A stretch of DNA of 44,588 nucleotides from an uncultured Collinsella sp. GTDB lineage: Bacteria > Actinomycetota > Coriobacteriia > Coriobacteriales > Coriobacteriaceae. Positions 1-8,094 of the stretch are shown here, in pieces. The stretch is from NCBI GenBank assembly GCA_958412345.1, contig CATYSO010000020.1, positions 1 through 44,588 on the forward strand, in the 5' to 3' direction. The notes under the pieces were generated by a model. That model was not told where the DNA came from and made no database searches. It worked only from the letters and a program-made list of their open reading frames with translations. The stretch's first letter is position 1. The number at the start of each line of letters is the position of its first letter. Both the position numbers and the translations under genes were made by a program.

Positions 1-2
1 GC

Positions 3-227
3 CTGCACGAGGCCGCGGAGTTCGTCCGCGCCGTGGAGCACTCCCAGGACCTGCCGGTCTCTGTTCCCGAGGAGATCGCCTGGGAGAACGGCTGGATCAC
101 GACCGCCGAGCTCGAGGAGGCCGCGAAGGCCTACGGCAAGTCGGTCTACGGCCGGCACCTCAAGAAGGTCGCCGCCGGAGGGCTAGTGCCAATTCAAGAT
201 GACGGATTATTCAATGAGATTAATTAG
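3..227 (+). CDS. rfbA: Glucose-1-phosphate thymidylyltransferase RfbA, C-terminal part (cut by window edge)
   Basis: The reading frame is open from the left edge and encodes about 74 residues that match the C-terminal helices of RfbA, the enzyme making dTDP-glucose from glucose-1-phosphate and dTTP, first step of dTDP-rhamnose synthesis. Recognisable stretches are LHEAAEFVRAVE and WENGWITTAELEEAAKAYGKS. After KKVAAGG the protein ends in an unusual tail (LVPIQDDGLFNEIN) that overlaps the start of the next gene by 29 bases and has lower GC than the rest. I infer that the native 3' end was replaced when the FRG gene was inserted. The next rfb gene is rfbB at 1179, consistent with a dTDP-sugar operon. 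The N-terminal catalytic part lies outside the window. Confidence 0.85.
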   Translation: MHEAAEFVRAVEHSQDLPVSVPEEIAWENGWITTAELEEAAKAYGKSVYGRHLKKVAAGGLVPIQDDGLFNEIN

Positions 228-1182
228 ATCCGTCTCACTTCCCCTTGAACTGAAAACGGGCTTCACTTCCTCGCGCATCAACGCCAACTCAATGGCGGGT
301 CAGTCTCCTTATTTCGTGGGACTTTACGAGGACCTTGTAAGGATGACCGCGTCAATATCTTCCTATAACCCCGATTACATGGTTTTGTTTCGGGGTCAAA
401 ATAACGATTATTTAGATGATGCAACCGGGCGCTCATTGATAATGCCTTCAATTTATAGGGCCAATAACGCTCGTGAGCTGAGTCGTGAAGAGCTCGATTC
501 GCGGTTCGATGTGCTTGGGGCAGCATGTTCGCTACTTGAAAGCGAGCTTGCCGGGAAGTATAAGGGATTGTTTGGCAAGGAGAAAACAAGATTTGCCTCC
601 CGAAGGGTTGAACAATGGGCTTTACTGCAGCACTACGGAATTTGCCCGACACCGCTTATTGATCTCACGAGATCCCTTAGAACTGCATGTTGGTTTGCTC
701 TTCATAATGCGGATCCGTCTGATAGCCCGGTAGTCTATGCTCTTGGAATGCCGTACATGAATGGACCACTTTCGCTAAATTCCAATGATGGGCTTTTCCA
801 AATGGAGCTATCTGGTCTGATGCCGCCTCAGGCGGAGCGTCCTTATTTCCAGAAGGCAGTTCTTGTTGGTTCCGAACGTCCCGATCGGAGAAAGGAATCT
901 ATCTATGAGTCCAACTTGGGCGTAAGGGTCCTCGCCAAGTTCTCAATTCCGGTTGGTGAAGACTGGGAAGACGATCTCGGTATCGAAGAAAAATATGTAT
1001 ACCCGAAGGATGATCCTTTTTTCAAAGTCGCTAATAGAATTCATCTTGGGCTAGTCACAAAAGGACTTGTTGATCCAAATGAGACTGAGGTCAAAGCCGC
1101 AACAGTTGCAATTGAAACTATGACGCAGGTGCTAACTAAAGCTTTAGAAGGTATGCCCCTCAGCGAGAAAGGTGCTAAATGA
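199..1182 (+). CDS. FRG-domain protein inserted between rfbA and rfbB
   Basis: A 327-residue protein with the FRG-domain signature: the F-R-G triplet at residues 64-66 (VLFRGQNND), then LQHYG at 143-147 and LIDLT at 153-157, which correspond to the family block QHyG.pTrLlDlT. The biochemical role of FRG domains is not settled; they are frequent in genomic islands and next to defence genes. There is no signal peptide or membrane segment, so it is probably cytoplasmic. The ATG at 199 overlaps the end of rfbA and the stop overlaps the rfbB start (ATGA type), so translation is probably coupled to the sugar operon. The gene is visibly more AT-rich than rfbA and rfbB, which suggests recent acquisition. 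A second, divergent FRG gene lies at 13410. Confidence 0.8.
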   Translation: MTDYSMRLIRSVSLPLELKTGFTSSRINANSMAGQSPYFVGLYEDLVRMTASISSYNPDYMVLFRGQNNDYLDDATGRSLIMPSIYRANNARELSREELDSRFDVLGAACSLLESELAGKYKGLFGKEKTRFASRRVEQWALLQHYGICPTPLIDLTRSLRTACWFALHNADPSDSPVVYALGMPYMNGPLSLNSNDGLFQMELSGLMPPQAERPYFQKAVLVGSERPDRRKESIYESNLGVRVLAKFSIPVGEDWEDDLGIEEKYVYPKDDPFFKVANRIHLGLVTKGLVDPNETEVKAATVAIETMTQVLTKALEGMPLSEKGAK

Positions 1183-2195
1183 TGACCAATTCTTTTCGGA
1201 ACATCATCGTCACGGGCGGCTGCGGCTTCATCGGCAGCAACTTCGTGCACTACGTGGTCAACAACCACCCCGACGTACACGTCACCGTCCTGGACAAGCT
1301 GACCTACGCCGGCAACCCCGAGAACATCGCCGGGCTGCCGGCCGACCGCGTGGAGCTCGTCGTGGGCGACATCTGCGACGCCGAGCTGCTCGACAGGCTC
1401 GTCCCCGGCCACGACGCCATCGTGCACTACGCCGCCGAGAGCCACAACGACAACTCCATCGCCGACCCGGAGCCCTTCCTGCGCACCAACGTGGAGGGCA
1501 CCTTCCGCCTGCTGGAGGCCGTCCGCAAGCACGGCATCCGCTACCACCACGTCTCCACCGACGAGGTCTACGGGGACCTCGCGCTCGACGACCCGGCGAA
1601 GTTCACCGAGGAGACGCCTTACCACCCGTCCTCGCCGTACAGCTCAACCAAGGCCAGCTCCGACATGCTCGTGCGCGCCTGGACCCGCACCTACGGCCTG
1701 CGGACCACGATCTCCAACTGCTCCAACAACTACGGCCCCTACCAGCACGTGGAGAAGTTCATCCCGCGCCAGATCACCAATATCATCGACGGCGTGCGCC
1801 CCAAGCTCTACGGGAGGGGCGAGAACGTCCGCGACTGGATCCACACCGAGGACCACTCCAGCGCCGTCTGGGACATCCTCACCAAGGGCGAGATGGGGGA
1901 GACCTACCTCATCGGCGCCGACGGCGAGAAGAACAACATCACCGTCCTGCGCATGATCCTCGAGGCCATGGGCCGCGACCCCGAGGACTTCGACTGGGTC
2001 GCCGACCGCCCCGGCCACGACCGCCGCTACGCCATCGACTCCACCAAGCTCCAGCGCGAGCTGGGCTGGAGGCCGGCCCACACCGACTTCGCCGGGGGGC
2101 TCAAGCAGACGATCGACTGGTACGTGGAGAACGAGTCCTGGTGGCGCCCGGCCAAGGAGGCCACCGAGGCCAGGTACAGGGCGCAAGGGCAGTAA
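1179..2195 (+). CDS. rfbB: dTDP-glucose 4,6-dehydratase RfbB
   Basis: A 338-residue extended short-chain dehydrogenase/reductase that converts dTDP-glucose to dTDP-4-keto-6-deoxyglucose, second step of dTDP-rhamnose synthesis. The NAD-binding motif TGGCGFIG is at residues 12-19, the active-site STDEVYG at 126-132 and the catalytic YxxxK at Y154-K158 (YSSTK). Length is normal for RfbB. Two start codons stand in tandem (ATGATG at 1179); either is possible, and the first overlaps the stop of the FRG gene. Codon use is strongly GC-rich, unlike both neighbours, so a native gene is flanked on each side by foreign-looking DNA. rfbC and rfbD are not in the window. Confidence 0.95.
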   Translation: MMTNSFRNIIVTGGCGFIGSNFVHYVVNNHPDVHVTVLDKLTYAGNPENIAGLPADRVELVVGDICDAELLDRLVPGHDAIVHYAAESHNDNSIADPEPFLRTNVEGTFRLLEAVRKHGIRYHHVSTDEVYGDLALDDPAKFTEETPYHPSSPYSSTKASSDMLVRAWTRTYGLRTTISNCSNNYGPYQHVEKFIPRQITNIIDGVRPKLYGRGENVRDWIHTEDHSSAVWDILTKGEMGETYLIGADGEKNNITVLRMILEAMGRDPEDFDWVADRPGHDRRYAIDSTKLQRELGWRPAHTDFAGGLKQTIDWYVENESWWRPAKEATEARYRAQGQ

Positions 2196-2206
2196 GGAAT
2201 AGCATC

Positions 2207-2581
2207 ATGGAGCTATCAACTATTGCGTCGTATATCGTTTCGATAATCGCCTCAATTGTTTCGGGCATTAGCTCTTATTTAGTTGCTCGCAATAAATCTG
2301 CTTCAGATATTCAAACGCTCAAAGAATCAAATGAGCATGAAATCGAAAAGCTCATGAAACAGCATGAAGTTGATTTAGACAACTTAAAGGAGACTCATAA
2401 GCTTGAGATGGAGAAGCTCGAAGCGGAGCATAGATATTCCCTCGAGCTGGCTAACTCAAATGCCCAGAATGAAATGACCACGCAGTTAATTGGTTCAATG
2501 GTGGGCAATGTGATGGCGGCGCCACAGATGCGGGATTTCCTCGTAAATTCCCTTACAGATTCAATGAAGAAGGGCCAATAA
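2207..2581 (+). CDS. Small membrane-anchored coiled-coil protein
   Basis: 124 residues starting at the ATG at 2207, 11 bases after the rfbB stop; the same frame is open further upstream but that part is only the rfbB shadow. Residues about 5-26 form one hydrophobic segment (YIVSIIASIVSGISSYLVA). Residues about 30-85 are rich in K, E, L and H with repeats such as HEIEKLMKQHEVDL and HKLEMEKLEAEH, typical of a continuous coiled coil. The tail (about 95-124) is a short amphipathic region. No family recognised. The gene is AT-rich like the FRG gene and sits before a strong terminator at 2640, so it could end the rfbA-FRG-rfbB transcript. A structural or membrane-tethering role is possible but unproven. 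Confidence 0.6.
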   Translation: MELSTIASYIVSIIASIVSGISSYLVARNKSASDIQTLKESNEHEIEKLMKQHEVDLDNLKETHKLEMEKLEAEHRYSLELANSNAQNEMTTQLIGSMVGNVMAAPQMRDFLVNSLTDSMKKGQ

Positions 2582-2639
2582 GAGTAGCGACATATACGAT
2601 AGGGTCATCTATCATCCCGCTTGCTAATGCTGACATTTT

Positions 2640-2689
2640 TAAGGCCGGACCGCTTTGTTAACTAGCAACAAGGCGGTCCGGCCTTATTT
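2640..2689. terminator. Strong hairpin terminator after the rfbB unit
   Basis: A long inverted repeat: TAAGGCCGGACCGC at 2640-2653 pairs with GCGGTCCGGCCTTA at 2673-2686, extended inward by TTGTT/AACAA. It is preceded by ATTTTT and followed by TTTC, so it could work in both directions. It separates the rfb region from the next unknown gene. Confidence 0.8.
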
Positions 2690-2872
2690 CTACAGGCTTC
2701 TAAACCGAGAATCGTTTGTTGCTTTTAGAGCAAGCTATGCTACTGCCCATAGAATACTCCTTGCTGGATAACCTTTCTCATAGTTCCACTATTTAGGAGC
2801 TGAATCAGAGAATCCTGAATGCAGAGCGATAATTGAAGTATTGCCAATTGATTATTAATGGCGGAGGAGACA

Positions 2873-3514
2873 ATGAACCTGACGAATCTACCTGAGTACA
2901 TCTCAGCGATTGTGGCAATCATCGCGTTGCTCATTTCTTGTTACCAAGCTCGTCTCAGCAATAAACAGTCTCTATTCAATCGACGTTTAAATATATGGAT
3001 AACCGTCGATAAACTCATGGGTGTTTGCGCAAAAAACGCGGAGAACTTGGAACATGATGACGAACCGCAAATGGCTATCGACCTACTATTTGTTGGGTTA
3101 ACTAATACCACGTACCTGCAATCAATTTCAGCCTCAATAAATCATGTGCTAGATGCCGACCATCAACTTAAATTACATTTAAAGCTTGATGAAATGAGAT
3201 CACTTGCCATGGAGGCAAGATTTTGCTTCAAAGGAAAGAGTGGAGACGCACTCGCCGACTTCATAGAAGATTATCAAGCCCTTTTGTTTTCAATCTATCA
3301 GTATCAAATTATGGTTAAAAGGATGCATCAGAATGCAAAGGAATTTCAATGGATGCTTGAACAGGCCTCTGAGAAGTTACATGAGCCCAATCAACGGAAA
3401 GATCTCTTTGAAAGAGAATGCGCTCTTGCCGCTTCATACAAGACTCTATGTCAGCAAAACAAGCGTGGTGCAATTCAGCGCCAAATACAACTAGCAGGCC
3501 CTATATGGCGCTGA
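2873..3514 (+). CDS. Membrane-anchored protein of unknown function
   Basis: About 213 residues if started at the ATG at 2873, which has a good ribosome binding site (GGAGGAG, 2863-2869); an in-frame ATG at 2858 lies upstream of that site and is less likely. One hydrophobic segment (ISAIVAIIALLISCYQA) near residues 8-24 is followed by a mostly helical, charged, presumably cytoplasmic part rich in Gln, Leu and His. No catalytic motif is evident. The N-terminal-anchor layout recalls other small island proteins such as the coiled-coil gene upstream. It has its own promoter region after the 2640 terminator. AT-rich codon use suggests horizontal origin. Function unknown. Confidence 0.6.
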   Translation: MNLTNLPEYISAIVAIIALLISCYQARLSNKQSLFNRRLNIWITVDKLMGVCAKNAENLEHDDEPQMAIDLLFVGLTNTTYLQSISASINHVLDADHQLKLHLKLDEMRSLAMEARFCFKGKSGDALADFIEDYQALLFSIYQYQIMVKRMHQNAKEFQWMLEQASEKLHEPNQRKDLFERECALAASYKTLCQQNKRGAIQRQIQLAGPIWR

Positions 3515-3696
3515 GCCAAAATTAGGTGCTTAAGACGTCGATACCTCACCTAATCTCAATGCTTTTGGCCCAATGGGCAAAAACTCTTAAGCTCTAAAGT
3601 AACGCAAGCCCGCCAGCTTTCATTGCTGCGAGTTTGAGAACGTTACCAATCTAGAATAGAACCCTGTGGTGGAATTAGATTTGGAAGCTGACTCAG

Positions 3697-5034
3697 GTGA
3701 ACTTTAAGGACGAATACATAAATAGTCAGATGTCCAGCTGGAGACATCATCCACTGCGGTACGTGGCTAGGGAGGATGAGCTCGCTTACAGTCATCTTTA
3801 TAACTACGTAGAACAATTGGCAGATTCCATTAGCGGAATTGTCTCTACTCCACCTTTCAATCAGTTTTTACTTGAATCCTGTCAGCTTTTGGCTAACTCG
3901 CTAGATCTAATTCATCAAGGTTACTTCGACGCCGCCTTTTATTCAGTTAGACAAGCTGGAGAGATCATCCTTGTCGGTACATTGTTTTCGAATCTAGAAG
4001 AATCTGAGCGCAAGGCTAAATATGAGAAATGGGTCTCGCTCGACAGGTTCCCCTCATTTAGCGAACTGTCCAAAATGCTGCGTTCAAAAGATATTGAATA
4101 TCGAGACCTTCTTGAACAAATGCCCGAAATTGATGAGCTAATCAGCAAGCTCAATAAGAGGGCGAACAAGTATATTCACAAACAAGGCCACGAATCCTTT
4201 TATACCAAGCCTTACGAGGTGGTTCCCGAAAGCGCGAAGCATATTCGAGAGGATTTCACCGATTATTTCACGACTACTGTAAAGGTCTGTGCAATTTTTC
4301 GACTTGCCGTCGATCCTTTCCCCATATTACTGAGCGACCCCGAATGCGAATTCAGATTCCCTGATTGTATGACACTCGAATTCGGCCAGAGCTTTATTGA
4401 TAATTGTTTGGGAAACGAGTTTGTTAAACACTACATTGAGACGAATTATTACCGCAATTGGGTGAATGCGATTAAGTCAACATTTCCTCAGTTGAAGGAG
4501 GCAACATATAATGTTTCAAACGTGCACTATATTGATCTGTCTAGCATCGAAGACATTCTTGATGAGCTAGATAAGTTAACGTTATATGAGGCAACTGCTG
4601 TTTTATTCACTGCACTATTCTCAGAGAAAGTAATTGCCATTCATATAACCGGCATGCTTGATGCGTTTAGTAATTCGGCAAGACCATCAAGCGGTCTGTA
4701 CCTTTCAGACATGAGTGACTACGCGAGTCAACTTGGCGGAGTCAACGTTCCACTCGCGGAGATCTGTCATCTCGCTAGTCTTGATATATCGCATGAGTTT
4801 TCTCCCGTTAGCTCATTCATTACTTCGTTTTCTATTGCGTCAGATTTTGTTTGCGTTGAGACCGCTAAGCTTCTTGATGACAATGAAGTTGAGCTAGGCC
4901 GAAAAGCGGCAGATGAGCTTGATTGGCTTTGGAGCCGGATCAAAACAGGCCAATGTACCATGTTTGAATTAAAGGAAACGGAACTGTTCAAGTGGATTAA
5001 ACAAAGCATGCAAGTAGAATGTCATCGCGTCTAG
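3697..5034 (+). CDS. Unknown 445-residue protein, possibly HEPN-like
   Basis: The open frame starts at a GTG (3697) with GGAAG about ten bases upstream; an internal ATG near 3730 is an alternative. Residues 70-100 (YFDAAFYSVRQAGEIILVGTLF) and 150-170 (SKLNKRANKYIHKQG) resemble the helical core of HEPN-type proteins, with R155 and H161 in an R-x5-H arrangement that fits the loose R-x4-6-H ribonuclease motif. This is a weak, motif-level resemblance. The rest is acidic and helical, with no membrane segment. It lies alone between a membrane-anchored gene and another unknown gene in the AT-rich block, each separated by 150-200 bases, so these may be independently transcribed. Alternative: an uncharacterised island protein without nuclease activity. 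Confidence 0.6.
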   Translation: MNFKDEYINSQMSSWRHHPLRYVAREDELAYSHLYNYVEQLADSISGIVSTPPFNQFLLESCQLLANSLDLIHQGYFDAAFYSVRQAGEIILVGTLFSNLEESERKAKYEKWVSLDRFPSFSELSKMLRSKDIEYRDLLEQMPEIDELISKLNKRANKYIHKQGHESFYTKPYEVVPESAKHIREDFTDYFTTTVKVCAIFRLAVDPFPILLSDPECEFRFPDCMTLEFGQSFIDNCLGNEFVKHYIETNYYRNWVNAIKSTFPQLKEATYNVSNVHYIDLSSIEDILDELDKLTLYEATAVLFTALFSEKVIAIHITGMLDAFSNSARPSSGLYLSDMSDYASQLGGVNVPLAEICHLASLDISHEFSPVSSFITSFSIASDFVCVETAKLLDDNEVELGRKAADELDWLWSRIKTGQCTMFELKETELFKWIKQSMQVECHRV

Positions 5035-5201
5035 GCCGGCAAGAAATAACTGATCGTGAGTACGTGCCATCCGACCCACCTATCGAGCTTCTTGGTGAGC
5101 TGGTTTGATTCGACGCGGATATTTGTCTTTACAATGTCTTATCCTCAAGTAATGAAACCTGCCGTAAACTAACAAATCCAATAGTGGGAAACGAGTGATG
5201 C

Positions 5202-5996
5202 ATGTTTGAATTAAACGCAAAGCAGGAGATGGCGCTATCTATTGTTTGGATGCGCCAAGACCAACTTCCGCTTGATCTGACAGACTTGGAAATCACGAAG
5301 CATCTCTTGGCGCTTCGCGATAGCGGAATGATATCTATGCAAACCGATATGTCCAATACAATGGCATATGTTGAGGCATTGCGCCCTTCTGGACGCGAGC
5401 ACTATAGTCGAACGCGCCAAGCCAGAAGAAGATTCAAGCGTATAAGCGATGGCGCAGACGAGCTTCTCAATATATTGTGCTGCGACGATAATGCTAAAGC
5501 TCATCAGGGGCCTTCATATGTAAGAAATCGAGTCGAAGATTATCGTGAATTGTCTCGCAATAGCCTATTGCGAGTTAAATGGTCAAGCAATATCCCTTAT
5601 TTAGTTTCAATTACCGACGACGGGTGGAATTACTTCGAAGGATGGTTTCTGGACCAGGAGGTTCCAATGAATATCAATGTAAACCCCGTATTCACCAATA
5701 ACGTCTCAAATAATCCGAGCATCTCTTCAACTTCAGCGTCCTCATCTACTTCCTCGTCGACTATGAATTCAACTAATGCCATTCAGATGGTGCTTAAACT
5801 TGAACTAAGTGATGAAGACAGGAATGTCGCCCTGAGCGCAATCGCTGATCTAGATAAATCCTCAAAAAGGGATGATAAGAAGGACTTTCTCGAAAAGATT
5901 GAAAAGCTTTCGGCTATCGCAAAGAACGTTGGCCCATTAGCGTCAATTGTCATTCCGTTGATTGAAGCAGCCGTAAAACAATTTCTCGGGAATTAA
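5202..5996 (+). CDS. Unknown protein with Ser/Thr/Asn-rich linker
   Basis: 264 residues. The N-terminal part (1-80) is charged and may hold a winged-helix-like fold (LTDLEITKHLLALRDSGMIS followed by LRPSGREHY), a layout seen in small regulators and in some defence proteins. Residues about 156-193 are a low-complexity linker of N, S and T. The last 70 residues are a helical domain (IQMVLKLELSDEDRN...) ending in a hydrophobic helix (LASIVIPLIEAAVKQFL) that could contact a membrane or another protein. No known family is recognised. ATG at 5202; no strong ribosome binding site is visible. It is the last gene of the AT-rich block before the ugd remnant at 6043. Confidence 0.6.
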   Translation: MFELNAKQEMALSIVWMRQDQLPLDLTDLEITKHLLALRDSGMISMQTDMSNTMAYVEALRPSGREHYSRTRQARRRFKRISDGADELLNILCCDDNAKAHQGPSYVRNRVEDYRELSRNSLLRVKWSSNIPYLVSITDDGWNYFEGWFLDQEVPMNINVNPVFTNNVSNNPSISSTSASSSTSSSTMNSTNAIQMVLKLELSDEDRNVALSAIADLDKSSKRDDKKDFLEKIEKLSAIAKNVGPLASIVIPLIEAAVKQFLGN

Positions 5997-6042
5997 GAGT
6001 GGGTCTAAGTAGAACAACCATTCGTTACCGCGTATCGGACTA

Positions 6043-6507
6043 AACTGGGACTGCCCCAGCTTCGGCTACTGCCTGCCCAAGGACAACAAGCAGCTGCTGG
6101 CGAACTACAAGGACGTGCCCCAGAACCTGATCGAGGCCATCGTGGAGGCCAACCGCACCCGCAAGGACTTCGTCGCTGACGAGGTGCTGCAGATGGTCTG
6201 GGACCGCGTGTACGAGGGCAAGGAGAAGCCGGTCGTGGGCGTGTACCGCCTGACGATGAAGTCCAACTCCGACAACTTCCGCGCGAGCTCCATCCAGGGC
6301 GTCATGAAGCGCGTCAAGGCCGAGGGCGTGCCCGTGGTGGTCTACGAGCCCACGCTGGACGCGCCGGAGTTCTTCGGCTCCGAGGTGACCCACGACCTGG
6401 AGGCCTTCAAGGCCGGCTGCGACGTGATTGTCGCCAACCGCTGGAGCGACGAGCTCGTGGACGTGGCGGACAAGGTGTACACGAGGGATCTGTTTAAGAG
6501 GGACTAG
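6043..6507 (+). pseudogene. ugd: C-terminal remnant of UDP-glucose 6-dehydrogenase
   Basis: The plus frame encodes about 154 residues matching the C-terminal third of UDP-glucose/GDP-mannose dehydrogenases: the active-site block FGYCLPKDNKQ with its cysteine, the helix NLIEAIVEANRTRKDFV and the UDP-binding domain (PVVGVYRLTMKSNSDNFR, VPVVVYEPTLDAPEFFG, DVIVANRWSDEL). The NAD-binding and central domains are missing; upstream DNA becomes AT-rich at about 6040, and the usual FGYGGYC block is reduced to FGYC, so the junction lies at the catalytic loop. An ATG at 6115 could give a 130-residue product without the active site. I read it as a decayed end of a surface-polysaccharide gene cut by the insertion of the 2.2-6.0 kb block. 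Confidence 0.85.
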
Positions 6508-6563
6508 GGGAGAGGGCGGAACCAGGCTGATCCGCTTCAATCATTCGCTATTTTAACCGCGTC

Positions 6564-6606
6564 GAGGGCGGGGGTGTTCGGCATTAGCCGATACACCCCC
6601 GCCCTT
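6564..6606. terminator. Hairpin terminator after ugd remnant
   Basis: GAGGGCGGGGGTGT at 6564-6577 pairs with TACACCCCCGCCCTT at 6592-6606 with inner TCGGC/GCCGA pairing around ATTA. It probably ended the old polysaccharide operon and also stops the convergent minus-strand gene at 6633. Confidence 0.75.
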
Positions 6607-6632
6607 CATTGTTCTTCGCAGGTAAAATTCGC

Positions 6633-7076
6633 CTAATTCGAGCGATCGCTCAACGTGATTCGTGCCTTGAAACCGGCTCCATATTCTCCCGCCCGTGCCT
6701 GGTCATCCAACTTGAAGCCGATGTTATACAGCTTCCCCGACTTCGTCTTCCGAACCAGGCCATGCTCCAACATGAATGCGACAACGCGGCGATGTGCTTC
6801 GACGTCGTCCAAGTTCAGGTAGAAGCAGGCGACGCCTCTGCCGTTCTCGATAACGGACTCGAATGAGCTGTGCTTGCATTCCGCGACGACCATTCCGAGG
6901 GCCGCCTTGCGGCAGACTTCCTCCGCGAACTCGATATCGTTGAAGTAGAACATCCATTTCCCGCACCTGCTCTCGTCTAGCGCAGGTGCCAGCTCGGTGT
7001 CGATGTAGAACGAACACCATGGGTTGTCCACCCTGACGATTCGGCCGTCTTCGCTCAGCATCGTCTTCTCTTCCAT
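6633..7076 (-). CDS. Conserved protein of unknown function (WCSFYID family)
   Basis: About 147 residues read from an ATG at 7076. Typical blocks are NPWCSFYIDTEL, GKWMFYF, AECKHSS, GVACFYLNLDDVEAHRRVVAFMLEHGL and SGKLYNIGFKLDDQ; I recall similar proteins from other Coriobacteriia, often near polysaccharide and mobile regions, but no function is known. No signal peptide or membrane segment. The frame stays open upstream to 7463 and runs through a recombinase N-terminal fragment (7089-7259), so the true start is uncertain and a fusion is possible. The 3' end faces the terminator at 6564. GC content is intermediate, closer to the core genome than to the AT-rich block. Confidence 0.6.
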   Translation of the reverse strand: MEEKTMLSEDGRIVRVDNPWCSFYIDTELAPALDESRCGKWMFYFNDIEFAEEVCRKAALGMVVAECKHSSFESVIENGRGVACFYLNLDDVEAHRRVVAFMLEHGLVRKTKSGKLYNIGFKLDDQARAGEYGAGFKARITLSDRSN

Positions 7077-7088
7077 CCATGCCTCATA

Positions 7089-7259
7089 TGGTTTGAGGGT
7101 GCTTTCGTAGTACGCGATTGTTCTCGGAGAGCACCCCTCGACTTCCTTGTCGGTAAGGAAGAGACCGAGTAGACTCGAGTTGCTGGGCACGCTGCTTTCG
7201 GCATGGCTACACATAGTGCTTTCGAGCACTGCTTTTAAGATTGCTTTATCTGCAGATAG
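7089..7259 (-). pseudogene. N-terminal fragment of a tyrosine recombinase
   Basis: About 57 residues in the same minus frame as the 6633 gene resemble the N-terminal SAM-like (core-binding) domain of phage-type integrases: NSSLLGLFLTDKEVEGCSPR followed by TIAYYESTLK. The catalytic domain with the R-H-R-Y residues is absent, so it is a remnant. Such recombinases in Coriobacteriia and Firmicutes are often found beside hsdS genes, where they invert specificity segments; an hsdS fragment lies immediately next to it on the other strand. No independent start or ribosome binding site is evident. Confidence 0.65.
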
Positions 7260-7333
7260 TCTAGAACCGGCTACATTTGTGTTAGAACCATATTGATCAT
7301 CGCTTCCACCGGGGGCTCCTTTCCCCTTGGTTC

Positions 7334-7951
7334 GATGGAAACAATTCTGAAGTGCAGGCCTATGTTCCGGTAAATGATTATTTAGCTGAACTCGGAGAAG
7401 CCCTTTTTGCTCAAACAATTGAAGAGAACAAGCGAGAAAATCATTACCGTTCAGTCGAGTCATTCTGCGAAGTCAAGGGCGGTTAGAGGCTCCCTAAAGG
7501 TTCAGAGCTAATTGCAGAGGCAAACTCTCATCCATATATTCGAGTCCGCGACTTAAACAACGCTTCTGTTCTCTTACTCACTTCGGAAATGCTATATATC
7601 GACGATGAAACACGATCTAATATTTCGCGCTACGTTGTCAACACTGGCGATCTAATTGTTTCCGTTGTCGGAACGATTGGCCTTACGGCGTATATCGGAA
7701 AAACGCTCGATGAGGCAAACCTCACAGAGAATTGCAACAAACTTACTTCGTTTAAAGGCGACTTTGCGGCGTGGTCGTATTTCTTTCTTCGTAGCTCAAT
7801 GGGCATGGAAGCTATTAGGCTTGGAACTGTTGGTGCCGTTCAGACCAAGCTTGCATTAAAAAACATTAAGTCGATGAACGTCCCGTTTGCTCCAGCTTGT
7901 GCAATAGAAAGAACGACTTCGACGCTCAATGGTATTCTTGAGCTCATATAG
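7334..7951 (+). pseudogene. hsdS: Type I restriction specificity subunit fragment with in-frame stop
   Basis: One plus frame reads from about 7286 to 7951 and resembles the second half of HsdS, the DNA-recognition subunit of type I restriction-modification: a linker (VNDYLAELGEALFAQTIEEN), the start of a target recognition domain (ESFCEVKGG then RLPKGSEL), IRVRDLNN, NTGDLIVSVVGTIG and the end LKNIKSMNVPFAP. A TAG at 7484-7486 stands where families of this type usually have Lys (KGG-K-RLPKG); a single A-to-T change would explain it. The first target recognition domain is missing, and no hsdR or hsdM is nearby, so it is non-functional. It ends at 7951, just before the HEPN gene. Confidence 0.8.
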
Positions 7952-8094
7952 GCTAATATACTCAAGTCGTAGGCTCTTGGCGAACTGCGTGACGCATTGC
8001 TTCCCAAACTCATGTAGGGCGAAATCGACGTCTCTCAGTTTGGCGCTGTTCGGATGGATTAGGTATAGAGCGCTATGGCAGGGGGGCGAAGACG

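Noticed and set aside
1172..2206. Long plus-strand frame in another phase across rfbB that joins the coiled-coil gene
   Set aside because: Its rfbB part is Arg/His/Pro-rich shadow translation of a strong real gene; only the last 124 codons from the ATG at 2207 look like protein.
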